Position numbers and translations under genes: made by a program | Shown here: positions 45,982-57,525 of the stretch, piece after piece | How the letters are laid out: every line of letters starts with the position of its first letter | Numbering within the stretch: the first letter of the stretch is position 1 | Assembly: GCA_942159475.1 (NCBI GenBank) | Contig: OW804094.1 | Span: 23,668,366-23,732,365, forward strand | From: Sthenelais limicola | Taxonomy: Eukaryota > Annelida > Polychaeta > Phyllodocida > Sigalionidae | DNA length: 64,000 nt | Reading direction: 5' to 3' | Notes under the pieces: generated by a model | What the model saw: only the letters and a program-made list of their open reading frames with translations | The model's database searches: none | Told to the model about the DNA's origin: nothing

Positions 45982-46215
45982 GGGTCAGATTCTCAGAAAA
46001 TGTACAATTGGCAGCTCTACACATCTAGGAATTTCTGCTAAATTAGGCTGCAATTTGGCCAACACTAGGTAAATTTGAATATATTCGGCATTGCATTATT
46101 CTAGCAATCTGTTTGGTTAGATTGAACTCTATTTTGAACTTTATTTTCGTCTGAAATTTGGGTTATTTCAGAGAATCTGTGAAAGTGAATTGTACATTTT
46201 CTGAAGATTTGACCC
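45982..46215 (+). repeat. Family A TIR element
   Basis: Both TIRs are present, with ATAC on both sides. Confidence 0.9.
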
Positions 46216-46546
46216 ATACCTTGCTGCCCTTAACCACTTTCCTGACTGTACCTCTGTCCTCATAAATGTTTTATTGCGCAAGAAAAAACCCACAGAAAGT
46301 CCGTTTATTGGAACAGATCCGACCATAAGTATCTCTTCTAATAGTTTATGAGCCTGGCAATTTATACTTTTTGTCAATATCTGTGCAGTTCCACCAGTTT
46401 CATGATCTAAAGGTCTCTCTATTAAAACGAGTAGTATTTAAGGACTACATTTTCATCTAAAACTGATGGAAATAAAAAGTATTAACAGTTTAAAGTAGAG
46501 AAATCCATCTGTTATACATTTATTTCCATACATTTTATATAAGGGT
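46216..46546. other. No recognisable feature
   Basis: About 330 bp. Nothing was identified. Confidence 0.4.
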
Positions 46547-46747
46547 GGTCTTCACTGGCTGCGGTAGACTCTGCGGTAAGCTTTGCGATAAGCCTTGCGA
46601 TGTTGTTGTGATAGTTCTAGATAGGTTATAGAGGTGTGGCGAGGTGGCCAGTGAACTATGTAGGCAGGACCTCATCACTCGTTTTCACCACAGCACCATT
46701 GCAACACCATCGCAAGGCTTAGCGCACAGCTTACCTTAGTGGAGACC
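46547..46747. repeat. Family E foldback element, copy 1
   Basis: Ends GGTCTTCACTGGCTGCGGTA and the complementary ACCTTAGTGGAGACC. The inner arms (GCCTTGCGATG / CATCGCAAGGC) also pair, so almost the whole element can fold on itself. Confidence 0.8.
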
Positions 46748-47030
46748 CCCTTTAATACAAGATTATTCTTACTAACAATGGTATGAGACAATGTTTAAGA
46801 GCACGGCGCTGGTTTATGGGTATATCTGTATCGCGTGTTTACTTATAAATAACATTTTCTAGCAGATGTAATGTGTTTTTTTAATATTATGCTATATTTC
46901 TGTATTTCTATTATCTATCTCTTACTTCAGACTTTTGTGAAATGTATATGTTAAAATCAGGCTATACTGGGGTGGGAGGTTTCCAGTTCCACAATAGCAT
47001 ATAAACTGTAGTTCCGTGTGTAGGGTACAT
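46748..47030. other. No recognisable feature
   Basis: About 280 bp, AT-rich. Confidence 0.4.
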
Positions 47031-47265
47031 AGGTCAGATTTTCAGAAAATGTACAATTGGCAGCTTTACACATTTAGTACGTTCTGCTAAATTAGACTGA
47101 AAAATCAACAATTCTAGGTAAATCTGAGTATATTTTGTATTGCTTTGGTTCAAGCAATCGGTTTGGTTATGTTGAACTGTATTTTGAACTTTATTTTCGT
47201 CGGAAAATCGGGTTATTTGAGAGGAATGGTGAAGGTGAATTGTACATTTTCTGAAAATATGACCC
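47031..47265 (+). repeat. Family A TIR element
   Basis: Both TIRs are present (first base A instead of G), with ACAT on both sides. Confidence 0.9.
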
Positions 47266-47452
47266 ACATATTTCCGTGTATGGGGTACATGACTTTTCAG
47301 TCAATGACTCTTCAAGCTCACTACAAAGTTGTCTAAATTATCTAATCACTTTCAATAATATGGTACCATGGTTGTTGTATAAAATATGTGTTTATTGGTT
47401 ACTTGATGTATACAATGGTTTATATAAAATAATCGTCATTCCATACATATAT

Positions 47453-47688
47453 GGGTCAGATTTTCAGAAAATGAACAATTGGCAGCTCTATACATTTTGT
47501 AAATTCTGCTAAATTAGACTGCAATTTGGTCAATGCTCGGTTAATTTGAGTATATTCGGCATTGCATTGAATCTAGCAATCCGTTTGGTTAGGTTGAACT
47601 CTATTTTGAACTTTATTTTCGTCTGACATCTGGTTATTTCAGAGAACTTGTGAAAGTGAATATTATACATTTTCTGACAATCTGACCG
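47453..47688 (+). repeat. Family A TIR element
   Basis: Both TIRs are present, with ATAT on both sides. Confidence 0.9.
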
Positions 47689-47709
47689 ATATAGTCTTGG
47701 TAATTATAA

Positions 47710-47830
47710 TGTTATACAGGAAAATGAGTCACAAGTCGCAATATTAATATTTTTCTAAGTGTTATATTCGCAGGATATCCATGTGGGAATGTTTTTATTT
47801 TTCGGGTGCTTAATGCTATCCGGTGCATGA
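47710..47830 (+). repeat. Family B left fragment
   Basis: CAGGAAAATGAGTCACAAGT and about 90 bp of interior. The right part is missing. Confidence 0.7.
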
Positions 47831-47935
47831 ATACATGTACTAAATCTGAAGATAGAGGCCACAAAAAAATTTCAAAAATATTGTATGTTTGTATTTAATT
47901 ATAGTGTATTGTATTCTTTTGAACTGAAACGATAT

Positions 47936-48338
47936 GTGATGTGTTTCAGGAAAATGAGTCTTAAGTCGTAAAATTGATATTTTTTAAAGTGTTTTTCTTA
48001 CAAGATCTCTTTATTGAAATGTTCTGATTTTTAGAGGGTTTAGTACTTATAGTCATATGTATCCATGCAACAAATTGTATTGTATTAAATATATCCTTGC
48101 GTTTTGAAGGGTTTTGTATGGAGTATATTAAATTACTTTACTGGTAATTACCCATCCATTAACATTGAACACTTTCTTTTTCAAAAATAAAAATATCAAA
48201 CTTAAAGTATAGAAATACTTATTAGATATGCCAGTGTTTACTATCATTGGAATCAGCTTGATCTCCTCTTTTCAAATATGGTGATATCTCAAAATTCTTT
48301 TTTTGCGACTCATGACTTATTTTCCTAAAACGGATCGC
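47936..48338 (+). repeat. Family B TIR element, full length
   Basis: The left TIR is perfect; the right is ACGGATCGC. Flanks ATAT and ATAA. Confidence 0.9.
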
Positions 48339-48639
48339 ATAATGTGCATTCTATAATGAAATATGGCAGCCGAAAGATCTATCGCTGTAATAAAATATAA
48401 ACTACTATAGGATGTTAGGATAACAGAGGAAATTCCTAACCTATGTTAAATGAAAGCATATTAAATTATATAATTACACCATTAATTGATGGTGTGAAAT
48501 AATATGTAGAGTGTCTGTAGGTAATTAAATGTATTAAAAAGGTAAATGTTAAAAGGTAATGATGTAGTAAAATCAAATGATTAAGTTTTGTACTTGGCGA
48601 ATGAGAATTATCACTTTGTGAAACTTTGACCAATACAAT

Positions 48640-48882
48640 TTATCAGAAAAAAGAGTATATCCCTGCATTCCATCATATAGAGCATTTTAGTTACTTTACT
48701 TGTACTTAATTATCCAACCAGACATTTTCAAGTAAAATTAAAAGTAAAAATATCATACTTAATAAATATCCTACTTTGTACTACCATTGGAATCTGCTAG
48801 ATCTCATCTGTCCAACTACGATGGTATCTCAAAATTTCTTTTTGCGACTTGTGACTCATTCCTCTGTAACCCATCACAATAT
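48640..48882 (+). repeat. Family B right part, diverged
   Basis: CCATTGGAATCTGCTAGATC, then TTTTTGCGACTTGTGACTCA and a mutated ACCCATCAC end. Confidence 0.65.
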
Positions 48883-48885
48883 GTC

Positions 48886-49257
48886 GCTTCCAAGATCGGG
48901 TGTTATCGTGTAAAAGAGGTAGGAAAAAACTATTTCTGACGCAGTGCTTTCGGCACATACACTTCTGGTTCCGTAGCTAAGAAGTACACCACATGACGCG
49001 AAGTTTCTGGTTACTTTCGTTGGAGTTAATAAATTTCTACAGGGTTTGGAATTTACATGCTCTGATTATGCTAGACAGGTTAAAGGAACTTTGGTTAATG
49101 TGCGATTAAAAGGTTGATCACCATGAAAGCAACAAAAGGAGGCGACTGGTGCGTATGCCGGCGGAAGTGCGTATATCGTCGATGCACGTCATGGTCGCAC
49201 TATTTCTACCTCCTTTTGCTCACTAGTGAGAGTTCACACCCGATCTCGAAAGCGCCG
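48886..49257. repeat. Short TIR element, about 370 bp
   Basis: Left CGCTTCCAAGATCGGGTGT and right (complement) GCGCTTTCGAGATCGGGTGT form imperfect inverted arms, continuing into AAAAGAGGTAGGAAA / TTCTACCTCCTTTTG. GC-richer than the surroundings. Single copy in the window. Confidence 0.6.
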
Positions 49258-49424
49258 TATTGATTAATAATATTCACTCCCTTTATTCCCCTCCTACATC
49301 CCCCCCACCACGAAATGTGTCTTATACCCTCTCAGATTTTACTAGATTGTTTAAATACCTACCCTGAGTACAAAGGGTCACATACTCATATTGTCATACA
49401 ACAACTTATCCCATATGTTATGCA

Positions 49425-49645
49425 GGGACTCCACTATGGAAAAAAACGGCAAAAAACGTGCGACGAAATATCTAATCAAGTTAGATATTTTGCAATTGTT
49501 GGCAACATATAAATGTGTTGCCGACAACCTATTTTACCCCTCTTCCACTGGTGATTTGTGTGTGCCAAATTTTTAGAATTTTTTAGTCATGTCGGCGACA
49601 AATTTTGCCTGTCGGCACCGTTTTTTACCTATAGTGGAGTCGCCC
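49425..49645. repeat. Family D TIR element, copy 2
   Basis: Ends GGGACTCCACTATGG and ACCTATAGTGGAGTCGCCC. The body is about 80% like copy 1 at 41859. Confidence 0.85.
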
Positions 49646-49762
49646 TATTATGTTATATTTTTATTATTAGTTTAGAAACTCCTTATAAATAAATTAGAAA
49701 TCTATCTCTTTCTAAAAGGTAACTATAGGAAGAACTGGAATTAAACAAACCCGGACATACAT

Positions 49763-49987
49763 GGTTCAGCTTTTCAAAAAATGTACAATTGGCAGCTGTA
49801 CAAGTTTAGTAATTTCTGCTAAAAAGTGATACATTTGGGGTATATCTGAATACATTTGGTACCACATCGATTTAAAGTATCAGTTCTGTAATGTTAAACT
49901 GCATTTTTAAGCTCATTTCTGTCTTAAATGTGGGTTATTTCAGAGGGTTGGTGAAGGTGAATTGTACATTTTCAGAAAATCTGACCC
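49763..49987 (+). repeat. Family A TIR element (variant A2)
   Basis: The left TIR is mutated (GGTTCAGCTTTTCAAAA), the right intact. ACAT lies on both sides. Confidence 0.88.
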
Positions 49988-50080
49988 ACATATTATACCC
50001 AATTTGATCATCTCTGCATATTCATGTAACTGTTTTATGATAAATAAAAGTATTTCTCAATTCAATTCAATACTCAAGTC
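49988..50080 (+). mobile_element. LINE 3' tail fragment
   Basis: Ends with AATAAAAGTATTTCTCAATT and (CAATT)n, the same style of 3' end as the LINE tails at 52690 and 54600. Confidence 0.4.
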
Positions 50081-50475
50081 CCCCATGTTTCCTCAAGAGT
50101 TTTTTTCTAAAATAGACCTGCACCACAAAGCTATTACCAGAGATAATTGTAAGCTTTGGAACAAGTAGGTAAAAAGGCAATATGTTAAAAGCTTTCTATC
50201 TGCACTGCCCTGGGACCCTCCTTTTTGTCCTTCTAGACGTTTATGCCATTGTGAGATTGCGCCGGTATTTTATATATCATAACTACATGGACCAAACCAG
50301 ACACATGTACAACCGGTATTTGGGTGAAGTCGCCAGAAAATGCAAATTTTGCCTTAGATTTTTTTAACGTTTTTATTTCCACTCGATACAGCACTACCCA
50401 GGGTGGTAGGATGTTCTGGCGGAACCCAGCTTTAACAAGAACATAAAATTATTTTAAAATTATTATGTTACATTT
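50081..50475. other. No recognisable feature
   Basis: About 400 bp. A short open frame at 50182-50367 has no recognisable domain. Confidence 0.35.
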
Positions 50476-50885
50476 GTGATGTGTTTCAGGAAAATGAGTC
50501 ATAAGTTACAAAATTGATATTGTTCAAAGTGTTTTTTTCACGAGATCAAATTATTGGAATGTTCTAATTCTTGGAGGGTTTATCACGTACAGCTATATCA
50601 ATTGATGTATCAAATTTCAGAACAATGTGTCTAATATATCCTTTCGTTTTGAAGGTCCTCATATGGACTACATTTAGTTACTTTACTGTTCATTGACCCC
50701 CAGAAATACTGGAAAGTTGTTTTTTTCAAAAACGATAATATCAAGCTTAAAATCTAGAAATACTTATTAGATTATTAGACAGTTTACTATCATTGGAATC
50801 GGCTTGATCTCATCTTTTCAAATATAATGATATCTCAAAATCTATTTTTTGCGACTTATGACTCATTTTCCTGAAAACATATCAC
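50476..50885 (+). repeat. Family B TIR element, full length
   Basis: Both TIRs are present, with ATTT on both sides. Confidence 0.92.
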
Positions 50886-51552
50886 ATTTAAACAGTCTTC
50901 GTGTTACTGGTTGGAAAACATAATCAAATTATTATGAAGGATGTGAAAACCACTATGAATAGTGAGATCCAGTGATGACATTGAGCATTATGATTAAAAA
51001 TTATAGTATATATGCATAAGATATATACACAAGTAGGGTATAATGACATCGCAATAGGGCAATTTAGATTTAGAAATTTTCGATTTTCTTATCGCTATCA
51101 GAAAGCAATTCTCCAGCTATCGGAGGTCTACACGTTCATTGTTATTTTTACAATAATGTAATGGTATGCAGTGAACAGGCCCACAGTCGTCATTGACGAA
51201 GGTGGCACACTGCCATTTTTAAATATAATCTTTGATCATACATTCGAACATTAGATATTTTGCGCAGTAGCTATTTTTTAAGCGTCTTACTCTTAGTTCA
51301 ATGGTAAGTATGATTATCCTAATAATTAACAGTTGTTAATTGACAAACTGTAGATTGTACATTTTCTGAAAATCTGACTCATTTCCAAAACAATGATCTG
51401 ATCTGTAATCGCCAGTTTCCTTGGGTAACCATGTACATAAATCACATATAAAAATACATTTAAAATTTAACTTAAAAGATTGGAACCTGTAAGATTTGAA
51501 GCTGCATTATCATAAGGTAATACATCTTACCGTATTTCAGTACACCTTCTAA
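50886..51552. other. No gene; family A terminal fragment at 51349-51380
   Basis: AT-rich stretch. The only recognisable item is a lone right TIR of family A (TTGTACATTTTCTGAAAATC). Confidence 0.5.
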
Positions 51553-51789
51553 GGGTCAGATTTTCAGAAAATGCACAATGTACAGTTCTACACATCTCTC
51601 AAATTCTGCTAAATTAGAGTGAAAAATGATAAATGCTGAGTATATCTGAGCAAATTCTGTATTGTATTCATTCAATAAATCTGTCTGGTTATGTTGAACT
51701 GAATTTTGAACCTTAAATTTTCGTCTTAAATCTGGGTTATTTGAGAGGATTGGTGAAGCCCAATTGTACATTCTCTGAAAATCTGACCC
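51553..51789 (+). repeat. Family A TIR element (variant A2)
   Basis: Both TIRs are present. Flanks CTAA and ATAA are similar but not identical. Confidence 0.88.
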
Positions 51790-51792
51790 ATA

Positions 51793-51882
51793 ACCTCCCT
51801 CCTATGCCAAAACCAATGCCACTATTGCATGTTGAACCTCCCTCCTATGCTAAAACCCATGCCACTATTGCAAGTGGAATCC
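51793..51882. repeat. Two-copy tandem duplication, about 48 bp
   Basis: CCTCCCTCCTATGCYAAAAC followed by CCACTATTGCA occurs twice in a row. Confidence 0.8.
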
Positions 51883-52093
51883 CTTCTGTAGTTATGCCCA
51901 TAGCCGCGGGCCCAGTGCATCTATCCCACCTATCCAGTAGATAAGAGTGTATTATCACCTCTGGGAAATTCTCCTAGAGCGTTTTTCTGTTATTGGTATA
52001 GTTTGGTCTATATGGCTCCCTAGATATGGAGGAAGATGTAATGAAGTATATATATGTTGTATATGAATGGGGAAGGTTTTTTACCAGTAAAAT

Positions 52094-52140
52094 GTGATGT
52101 GATTTAGGAAAATGAGTTCAATGTGTTTTATTCACAAAAT
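52094..52140 (+). repeat. Family B left fragment
   Basis: GTGATGTGATTTAGGAAAAT and a few bases of interior. Confidence 0.6.
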
Positions 52141-52559
52141 ATCTTTGTGTACACATAATTTTATATAATTATGTACCATTTATCATCGTTTTCTTGCTAA
52201 GCTAATTCCCTTGCTGAGGTATACAATGTTCAGCGTAGGCTACACAATATAGTCCTATATGCTTAAGCCTTTACAAGTTAGTATGGATATAATACAATTT
52301 CGATGAAAAAATAGAATAAAATAATGAAATAAGTTGAGATATAAGTATTGGTACCATCAGAATTTCTACATAAATATAATGAGCGTCTAAAATTAACGGA
52401 CTGTACTATGTATCATAAGAAGGTAAGAAGTGATATTAGTCATTCTTGATATTATTATCTGTTTTATAACTTGCTTTATAACGTACACATTTGTTTTATA
52501 ATTTTAGCTTGTTCTTGCACTGTTAATATGTGTCTTTAGCCAGTCTCTCTGTTAGTATA

Positions 52560-52691
52560 GACGTCTTTTCTATTATGAGGTGACGGCTGGATGACCCGGA
52601 TTTTATCCAGAAGCCTGGTCACCTATTTGTCGAACTTTCATACTTGTACCTGTATAACCTCAGACAAATAAAGTAATTTTTAATTCAATTC
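52560..52691 (+). mobile_element. LINE 3' tail ending in an ATTCA-type microsatellite
   Basis: ACCTCAGACAAATAAAGTAA, then TTTTTAATTCAATTCAA. A 3' UTR and tail of one LINE, immediately followed by the truncated start of another. Confidence 0.5.
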
Positions 52692-52702
52692 AAATTGTAC
52701 AA

Positions 52703-53590
52703 ATGAACGGTTTAAAATCTGATGAAGGTACGGTCACGTATGGTGTCCCCCAAGGAACTATATTAGGGCCCATCCTATTTACGATCTATATCAATGATCT
52801 CCACACAGTGGTAAAACATGCGAGCATCCAACATTATGCCGACGACACTGTGCTAAATTATAATAACTCTAATACTGACACTCTATTTAATAATCTCCAG
52901 CAAGACCTTAACAATATTTATTCTTGGTGTGAGATTAATAAGCTCTCCCTCAACACGAATAAATGCAAAACCATGTCTTTTGCTCTCAGCTATTCAGCAA
53001 AGAAAAAATCTCAAACTATCGACAAAAGTCTCAAGCTTGGCCAAACAAAATTAGAACAAGTTCAAGAGTATAAATATCTTGGCTTTATTCTTGATGATTT
53101 ACTTACGTTCAAGTCACATACGAAGAACACTCTCGCCCAAGTTTCAGCTAAAATTAGCTTACTATACAGGGCAAGGGAATCACTCACAGCCAAGGCTAAA
53201 CATGATTTGTACAAGATGGCTATTTTACCTAATTTTGACTTTTGCGATTTTATTTATGATTCAGCCCCAAGTTCCATCCTTCAAAAACTCCAGTCCCAAT
53301 AAAACAAAGCCCTCAGGATAATATTTAACAAATCAAAATATGAAAATGTTGACCGGGAACACGAAACGTTAAATGTATGGCCCCTGCAAGCCCGCAGAGA
53401 CAAACATCTCCTTGATATTTCCTTCTACCTCTCGCAAAACCCTAATAACTTAGATGGTAGAACACTGCCCACAAGAAGCCATGCAAGAGGTAGAAAAAAT
53501 CTCACAGTTATAAATACCACCTTTAAGAAATTACCTTTAAGAAATATACAGACAAACTTTTATCCCCTTTCGCCTAAACCACTTGCGTGA
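52703..53590 (+). pseudogene. LINE reverse transcriptase fragment (5'-truncated ORF2)
   Basis: Encodes the C-terminal half of a CR1/Jockey-like ORF2. It starts within the RT palm: YGVPQGTILGPILFTIYIND (motif B region), then HYADDTVL with an intact catalytic ADD, WCEINKLSLNTNKCKTM and YKYLGFILDD. A TAA at 53300-53302 interrupts the frame after LQKLQSQ. The same frame continues with NKALRIIFNK, typical of the C-terminal domain, to a TGA at 53588-53590. No endonuclease, finger domain or ORF1 is present. It is a different, better-preserved lineage than the minus-strand LINE at 416-3371. Confidence 0.88.
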
Positions 53591-54606
53591 CCGTACCTGC
53601 TTCCCCTATCTCCCCTATCCCCCTTATTATATCTATTAGCCGAGGTCGACTGGTAAGGTAACTTGTGATAGTACCTCTCCCCCCTCCTCTGGCTTCTAGA
53701 AACAAATTGCTCCTTCTATTGCTATATCTGCTAACACTCTTATCACCTTAAGACAACCATGTGTAGTGACCAATGTTGAATCCCTATCTTAATTGCTTAC
53801 TGTATAAATTATTCTTAATTGGCTCTCGTCATGTGAGAGGCTACTATATAAGTTTTTCTTAATTGACTCTCGTCATGTGAGAGGCTACCTGTCCATAATT
53901 TACTTCTTCTGCTTGTATCTTGTATATATCCAATGCTCTGTACTTTACTATTGTCTTATGTATAGACACCATACTATAGATGTAGTGCCTCCTCTGGTTT
54001 GATGGGACAATATATCTGATGCCTTGTACTATAAATAACTCTTGTTAACGATACCTGGCCGTCACACTCATTATCATTATGCCTTAAATGTATGAAAACG
54101 AACATATTTTAGTTTGGTTTAAAGTAAGCCGTGATATCTCTCACTTCACTGTCAAACGAGATAATAACTCCAAACAGTTTTAAACTGATTGTGATAACCT
54201 AAGGTGAATATAAGTAAGTACAGTACAGTACTACTTAAACTAAACAGATGACTCTCAGCTTGTAACAAAAATGTTTTCGCTTTCTGACCAGCCTAAAAAT
54301 CTGATATTACGATAATCTAATGTCTTTAATAACTAACAGCATCTTACTTAATGTCTTGTATTGTAATTTAATAACCTCACTTTGTTCAACAGTCATGATT
54401 TTCAACCCTCATCTGACCATATCATGTATTCCATTACTTTTACATATAATTTATTTTCATGTTCATGTTGTAACTTCTGTAATTAAACAAATAGAGTAGA
54501 TGGCAGCCGGTGGAAGAACTACTTAGACTTTTGTCTATATAGACGACCAAATTACCACATTGTATGTAAGATCGTAACGCAATAAAGAATACTTGAATTG
54601 AATTGA
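53591..54606 (+). mobile_element. 3' UTR and tail of the 52703 LINE
   Basis: Non-coding. It ends with GCAATAAAGAATACTTGAATT followed by (GAATT)n-like repeats, a typical LINE 3' terminus. A tandem duplication (CTCGTCATGTGAGAGGCTAC twice) lies at 53823-53888. Confidence 0.6.
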
Positions 54607-54624
54607 AGTGAATTCAACATGTAT

Positions 54625-54851
54625 GTGATTCGTTTCAGGAAAATGAGTCATAAGTCACAAAATATAGATTTGGAGATATCACCATATGGGAAAAGATGAG
54701 ATCAAGCTGATTCCAACGATAGTAAACACTAGGACACCTAATAAGTACTTCTATATTTTAAGTTAAACCCTCTGAGAATCAGAAGATTTCATTAAAGAGA
54801 TCTTGTAAAAAAATACTTTGACTTGTGACTTATTTTCCTAAAATGGATCAC
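54625..54851 (-). repeat. Family B TIR element with internal deletion
   Basis: 227 bp instead of about 400. TIRs are present but mutated; flanks GTAT and ATAT. It lies directly after the LINE tail. Confidence 0.85.
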
Positions 54852-55765
54852 ATATATATATAATATATATAAGAGATCTACAGGATATATGTAGAATAGA
54901 GTTTAAAATACAATAGGAAAACAGTTAGATAACATTGTTGACTAGCCGTTGTGGATGTAGAAGTAAGTGAAGTTGAAGGCAGCTTTGGGAAATTAAATTG
55001 TATTTAATTAATAAAGTTTATATAAAATATTGAGTGTAAATAATTGATATAAAGGAGTAGATTTTGATGATGAAAATTGGTTAAAAGAGATGAATTATAA
55101 TATAAATTGAGGTATGATAAAATTGATTTGACTAACATTATTGGAGGATTATTATACATGCATTCACTACCGAGGCCCCAATGGTGATTCATTACTTGTA
55201 ACGCAGTAATGGACTAGTACATTACTGGCATGTTGTCATGGTGACACTAGTTTGGTGGTTCAAGATTGCCGACACAAGTTTGCCGTCGCAAGTTTGCCGG
55301 AGGGATTGCTTTCTTTCTCGATTGTTTCACCTTTATCTAGTTTATATTCCTCTTGTACGAAAACCAGATACGGTAAATTATATTATTATTGTTTTAATTA
55401 ACCATGTTTTACATGCAAAATTAGGCATGTATAATAATCAACTTATAGGACTCGTTTTCCGCACGGACATGTAAGTAAAGAACTCTATCTATGATCTTAT
55501 TCTTTACTTACGCGCCATGCATCAACTTGTCCAATAAGTGCTAATTGTTTCTCGTTGTTTCGCAACATGGCTTCTAAAATGTTCCCAATTGTATTTGGAG
55601 CACTCGCCCATGTCCTTGCCAGCAATGACTTCACTTATTATCACTCACGAGCGACCGTTTTTCCTTGGCTAATTCAGCAGTAGAATATTGATGAATTCAG
55701 TCTTATAAGGTATAATATTATGAGTAAATTTGGTAAGATTCCCTTTGTCATAATAGCTGAGAATG
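54852..55765. other. No recognisable feature
   Basis: About 900 bp, AT-rich. The open frame at 55238-55474 has no domain. Confidence 0.4.
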
Positions 55766-55866
55766 TATTTTTAAGGGCCCTAATTCCTCAGGATGTATGT
55801 GCGTGGGGTGGATTCATCACTGAAGTTTGTAGCCCCCCCCCCCCCCATGTAAAGAACTCCCTTTAA

Positions 55867-56107
55867 GGGTCAGATTTACAGAAAATGTACAATTCCCCTT
55901 AACCAATCACCTCAAATAACCCTGATTCAAGACGAAAATCAGGTTCAAAATGCAGCTCAACGTTAACACAACCAGACAGATTTATTAAATGAGAACAATA
56001 CAGAAGACATTCAGATTTACTCAGCAATTATCATTTTTCACTGAAATACAGCAGAATTTAAAAGGTGTGTCGAACTGTAAATTGTAAATTTTCTGAAAAT
56101 CTGACCC
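55867..56107 (-). repeat. Family A TIR element
   Basis: Both TIRs are present, with TTAA on both sides. Confidence 0.9.
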
Positions 56108-56181
56108 TTAACATCCCTAATTCCACAGGATGTATGCGAGTGGGCTGGGTACATCACTGAAGGAATTAGCCCTTCCTATGT

Positions 56182-56416
56182 GGGTCAGATTTTCAGAAAA
56201 TATACAATTCAACTTCACCAACCTTCTCAAATAACCCAAATTCTAGACGAACATAAAGTTTAAAATACAGTTCAACCTATCCAAACAGATTGCTAGAATC
56301 AGTGCAATGCCGAATATACTCGAATTTACCTAATATTGACCAAATTGCAGCCTAATTTTGAAGAATTTACTAAATGTGTACAGCTGCCAATTCTACATTT
56401 TCTGAAAATCTGACCC
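56182..56416 (-). repeat. Family A TIR element
   Basis: Both TIRs are present; flanks ATGT and ATGC. Confidence 0.9.
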
Positions 56417-56661
56417 ATGCAAAGAATCCCCTTAAGAGCCCTAATACCGCAGGATATATGTGAGTGGGGTGGTTAAATCAATGAAGGAAGTAGCCCTCCC
56501 TATGTTAAGAACCCCCTTTAAGAGCCCTAATACCACAGGCTGTATACATGTGAGTGGGGTAGATACATTCAAGGCACACCCGCACATGTACACCTATTCT
56601 GTGTTCCCCCACATTAGCCCTGCCACTGCATTCACTGCAGGGTTTGTGTATCCAGCCTTTG

Positions 56662-57125
56662 TCCTCCAGGCTGGGAGAACCCATTGGGTGGGATTGGGGT
56701 TTGTGATAGGTATTCTCTCCTATAGAGATCAATGGTGCTATGGAGAAGGTGAAGGGGAGGGGTACAGGTGCTGTATAGCCCTTTAAGCTATGGTGAGTAA
56801 TAGTATACTTGGGTCAGATTCTCAGAAAATGTACAACTCAACTTCACCAATCTTCTCAAATAACCCAAATTTCAAACGAAAATCAGGTTCAGAATACAGT
56901 TCAACCTAACCAAACAGATTGCTAGAAACAATGCAATGCCGAATATTCTCGAATTTACCTAGTATTGACCAAATTGCACCTTAATTTAGCAGAATTTACT
57001 AAATGTATACAGCTGCCAATTGTACATTTTCTGAAAATCTGACCCACTTGCCATCTGTATGTTGGACAATATTGCCCTCCACCCTGGGAGAACCCATTGG
57101 GTGGGATTGGGGTTTGTGTTAAGTA
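56662..57125. repeat. Local duplication flanking a family A element
   Basis: GGGAGAACCCATTGGGTGGG, then ATTGGGGTTTGTG, occurs at 56670 and again at 57086, with a family A element between. Confidence 0.75.
56811..57045 (-). repeat. Family A TIR element
   Basis: Both TIRs are present, with ACTT on both sides. Confidence 0.92.
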
Positions 57126-57138
57126 TTCTCATTATTTT

Positions 57139-57464
57139 GAATAGGGGAGTTGCATGTCTCACTGCGCATGTCTGTTACAGTGCATGCTGGGATGGATTCA
57201 GTTTAAATCTGACATACAAATATTTAGCAACATTTTTATTTTGTTTTATATTAAGATTGTTTTCACCAATATCAAAGCTTTTATAAATGTTCTATGAAAA
57301 CCAAATGCATGAAGGGAAAGATGGAGGCTTGTGTTATGGAAACATGTAAAACACATGAATACTGACATTAGAGCATTGATGAATATTCCATTCCATAGAT
57401 TTTATACTGTACTATAATTCCATGTGAAACAGTATTAAAATGGCGGCTCTGCAACCCCGCTATT
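57139..57464 (+). repeat. Family F repeat, uninterrupted copy
   Basis: GAATAGGGGAGTTGCAT at the start, CACTGCGCATGTCTGTTACA, then AATGGCGGCTCTGCAACCCC at the end. It serves as the empty-site reference for the insertions inside 26420-27389. Confidence 0.75.
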
Positions 57465-57525
57465 GTTATCAATTTATTAGAACCAAATTCCACTTAATTG
57501 TTGAGATTCTAAACTAAAGAATTAA

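Larger units (their letters stand above)
55766..56560. repeat. Tandem array, unit about 85-90 bp, four copies, with two family A insertions
   Basis: Units share TTAAGAGCCCTAATACCACA, then GGATGTATGTGAGTGGGGT and ACATCACTGAAGGAAGTAGC. They start near 55772, 56108, 56430 and 56518. Family A copies sit between units at 55867-56107 and 56182-56416. Confidence 0.75.

Noticed and set aside
47034..47267. Recurring small frames containing MGQIFRKCTI- or YGSDFQKMYN-type starts
   Set aside because: These come from reading through family A TIRs in different copies. The frames are not conserved between copies.
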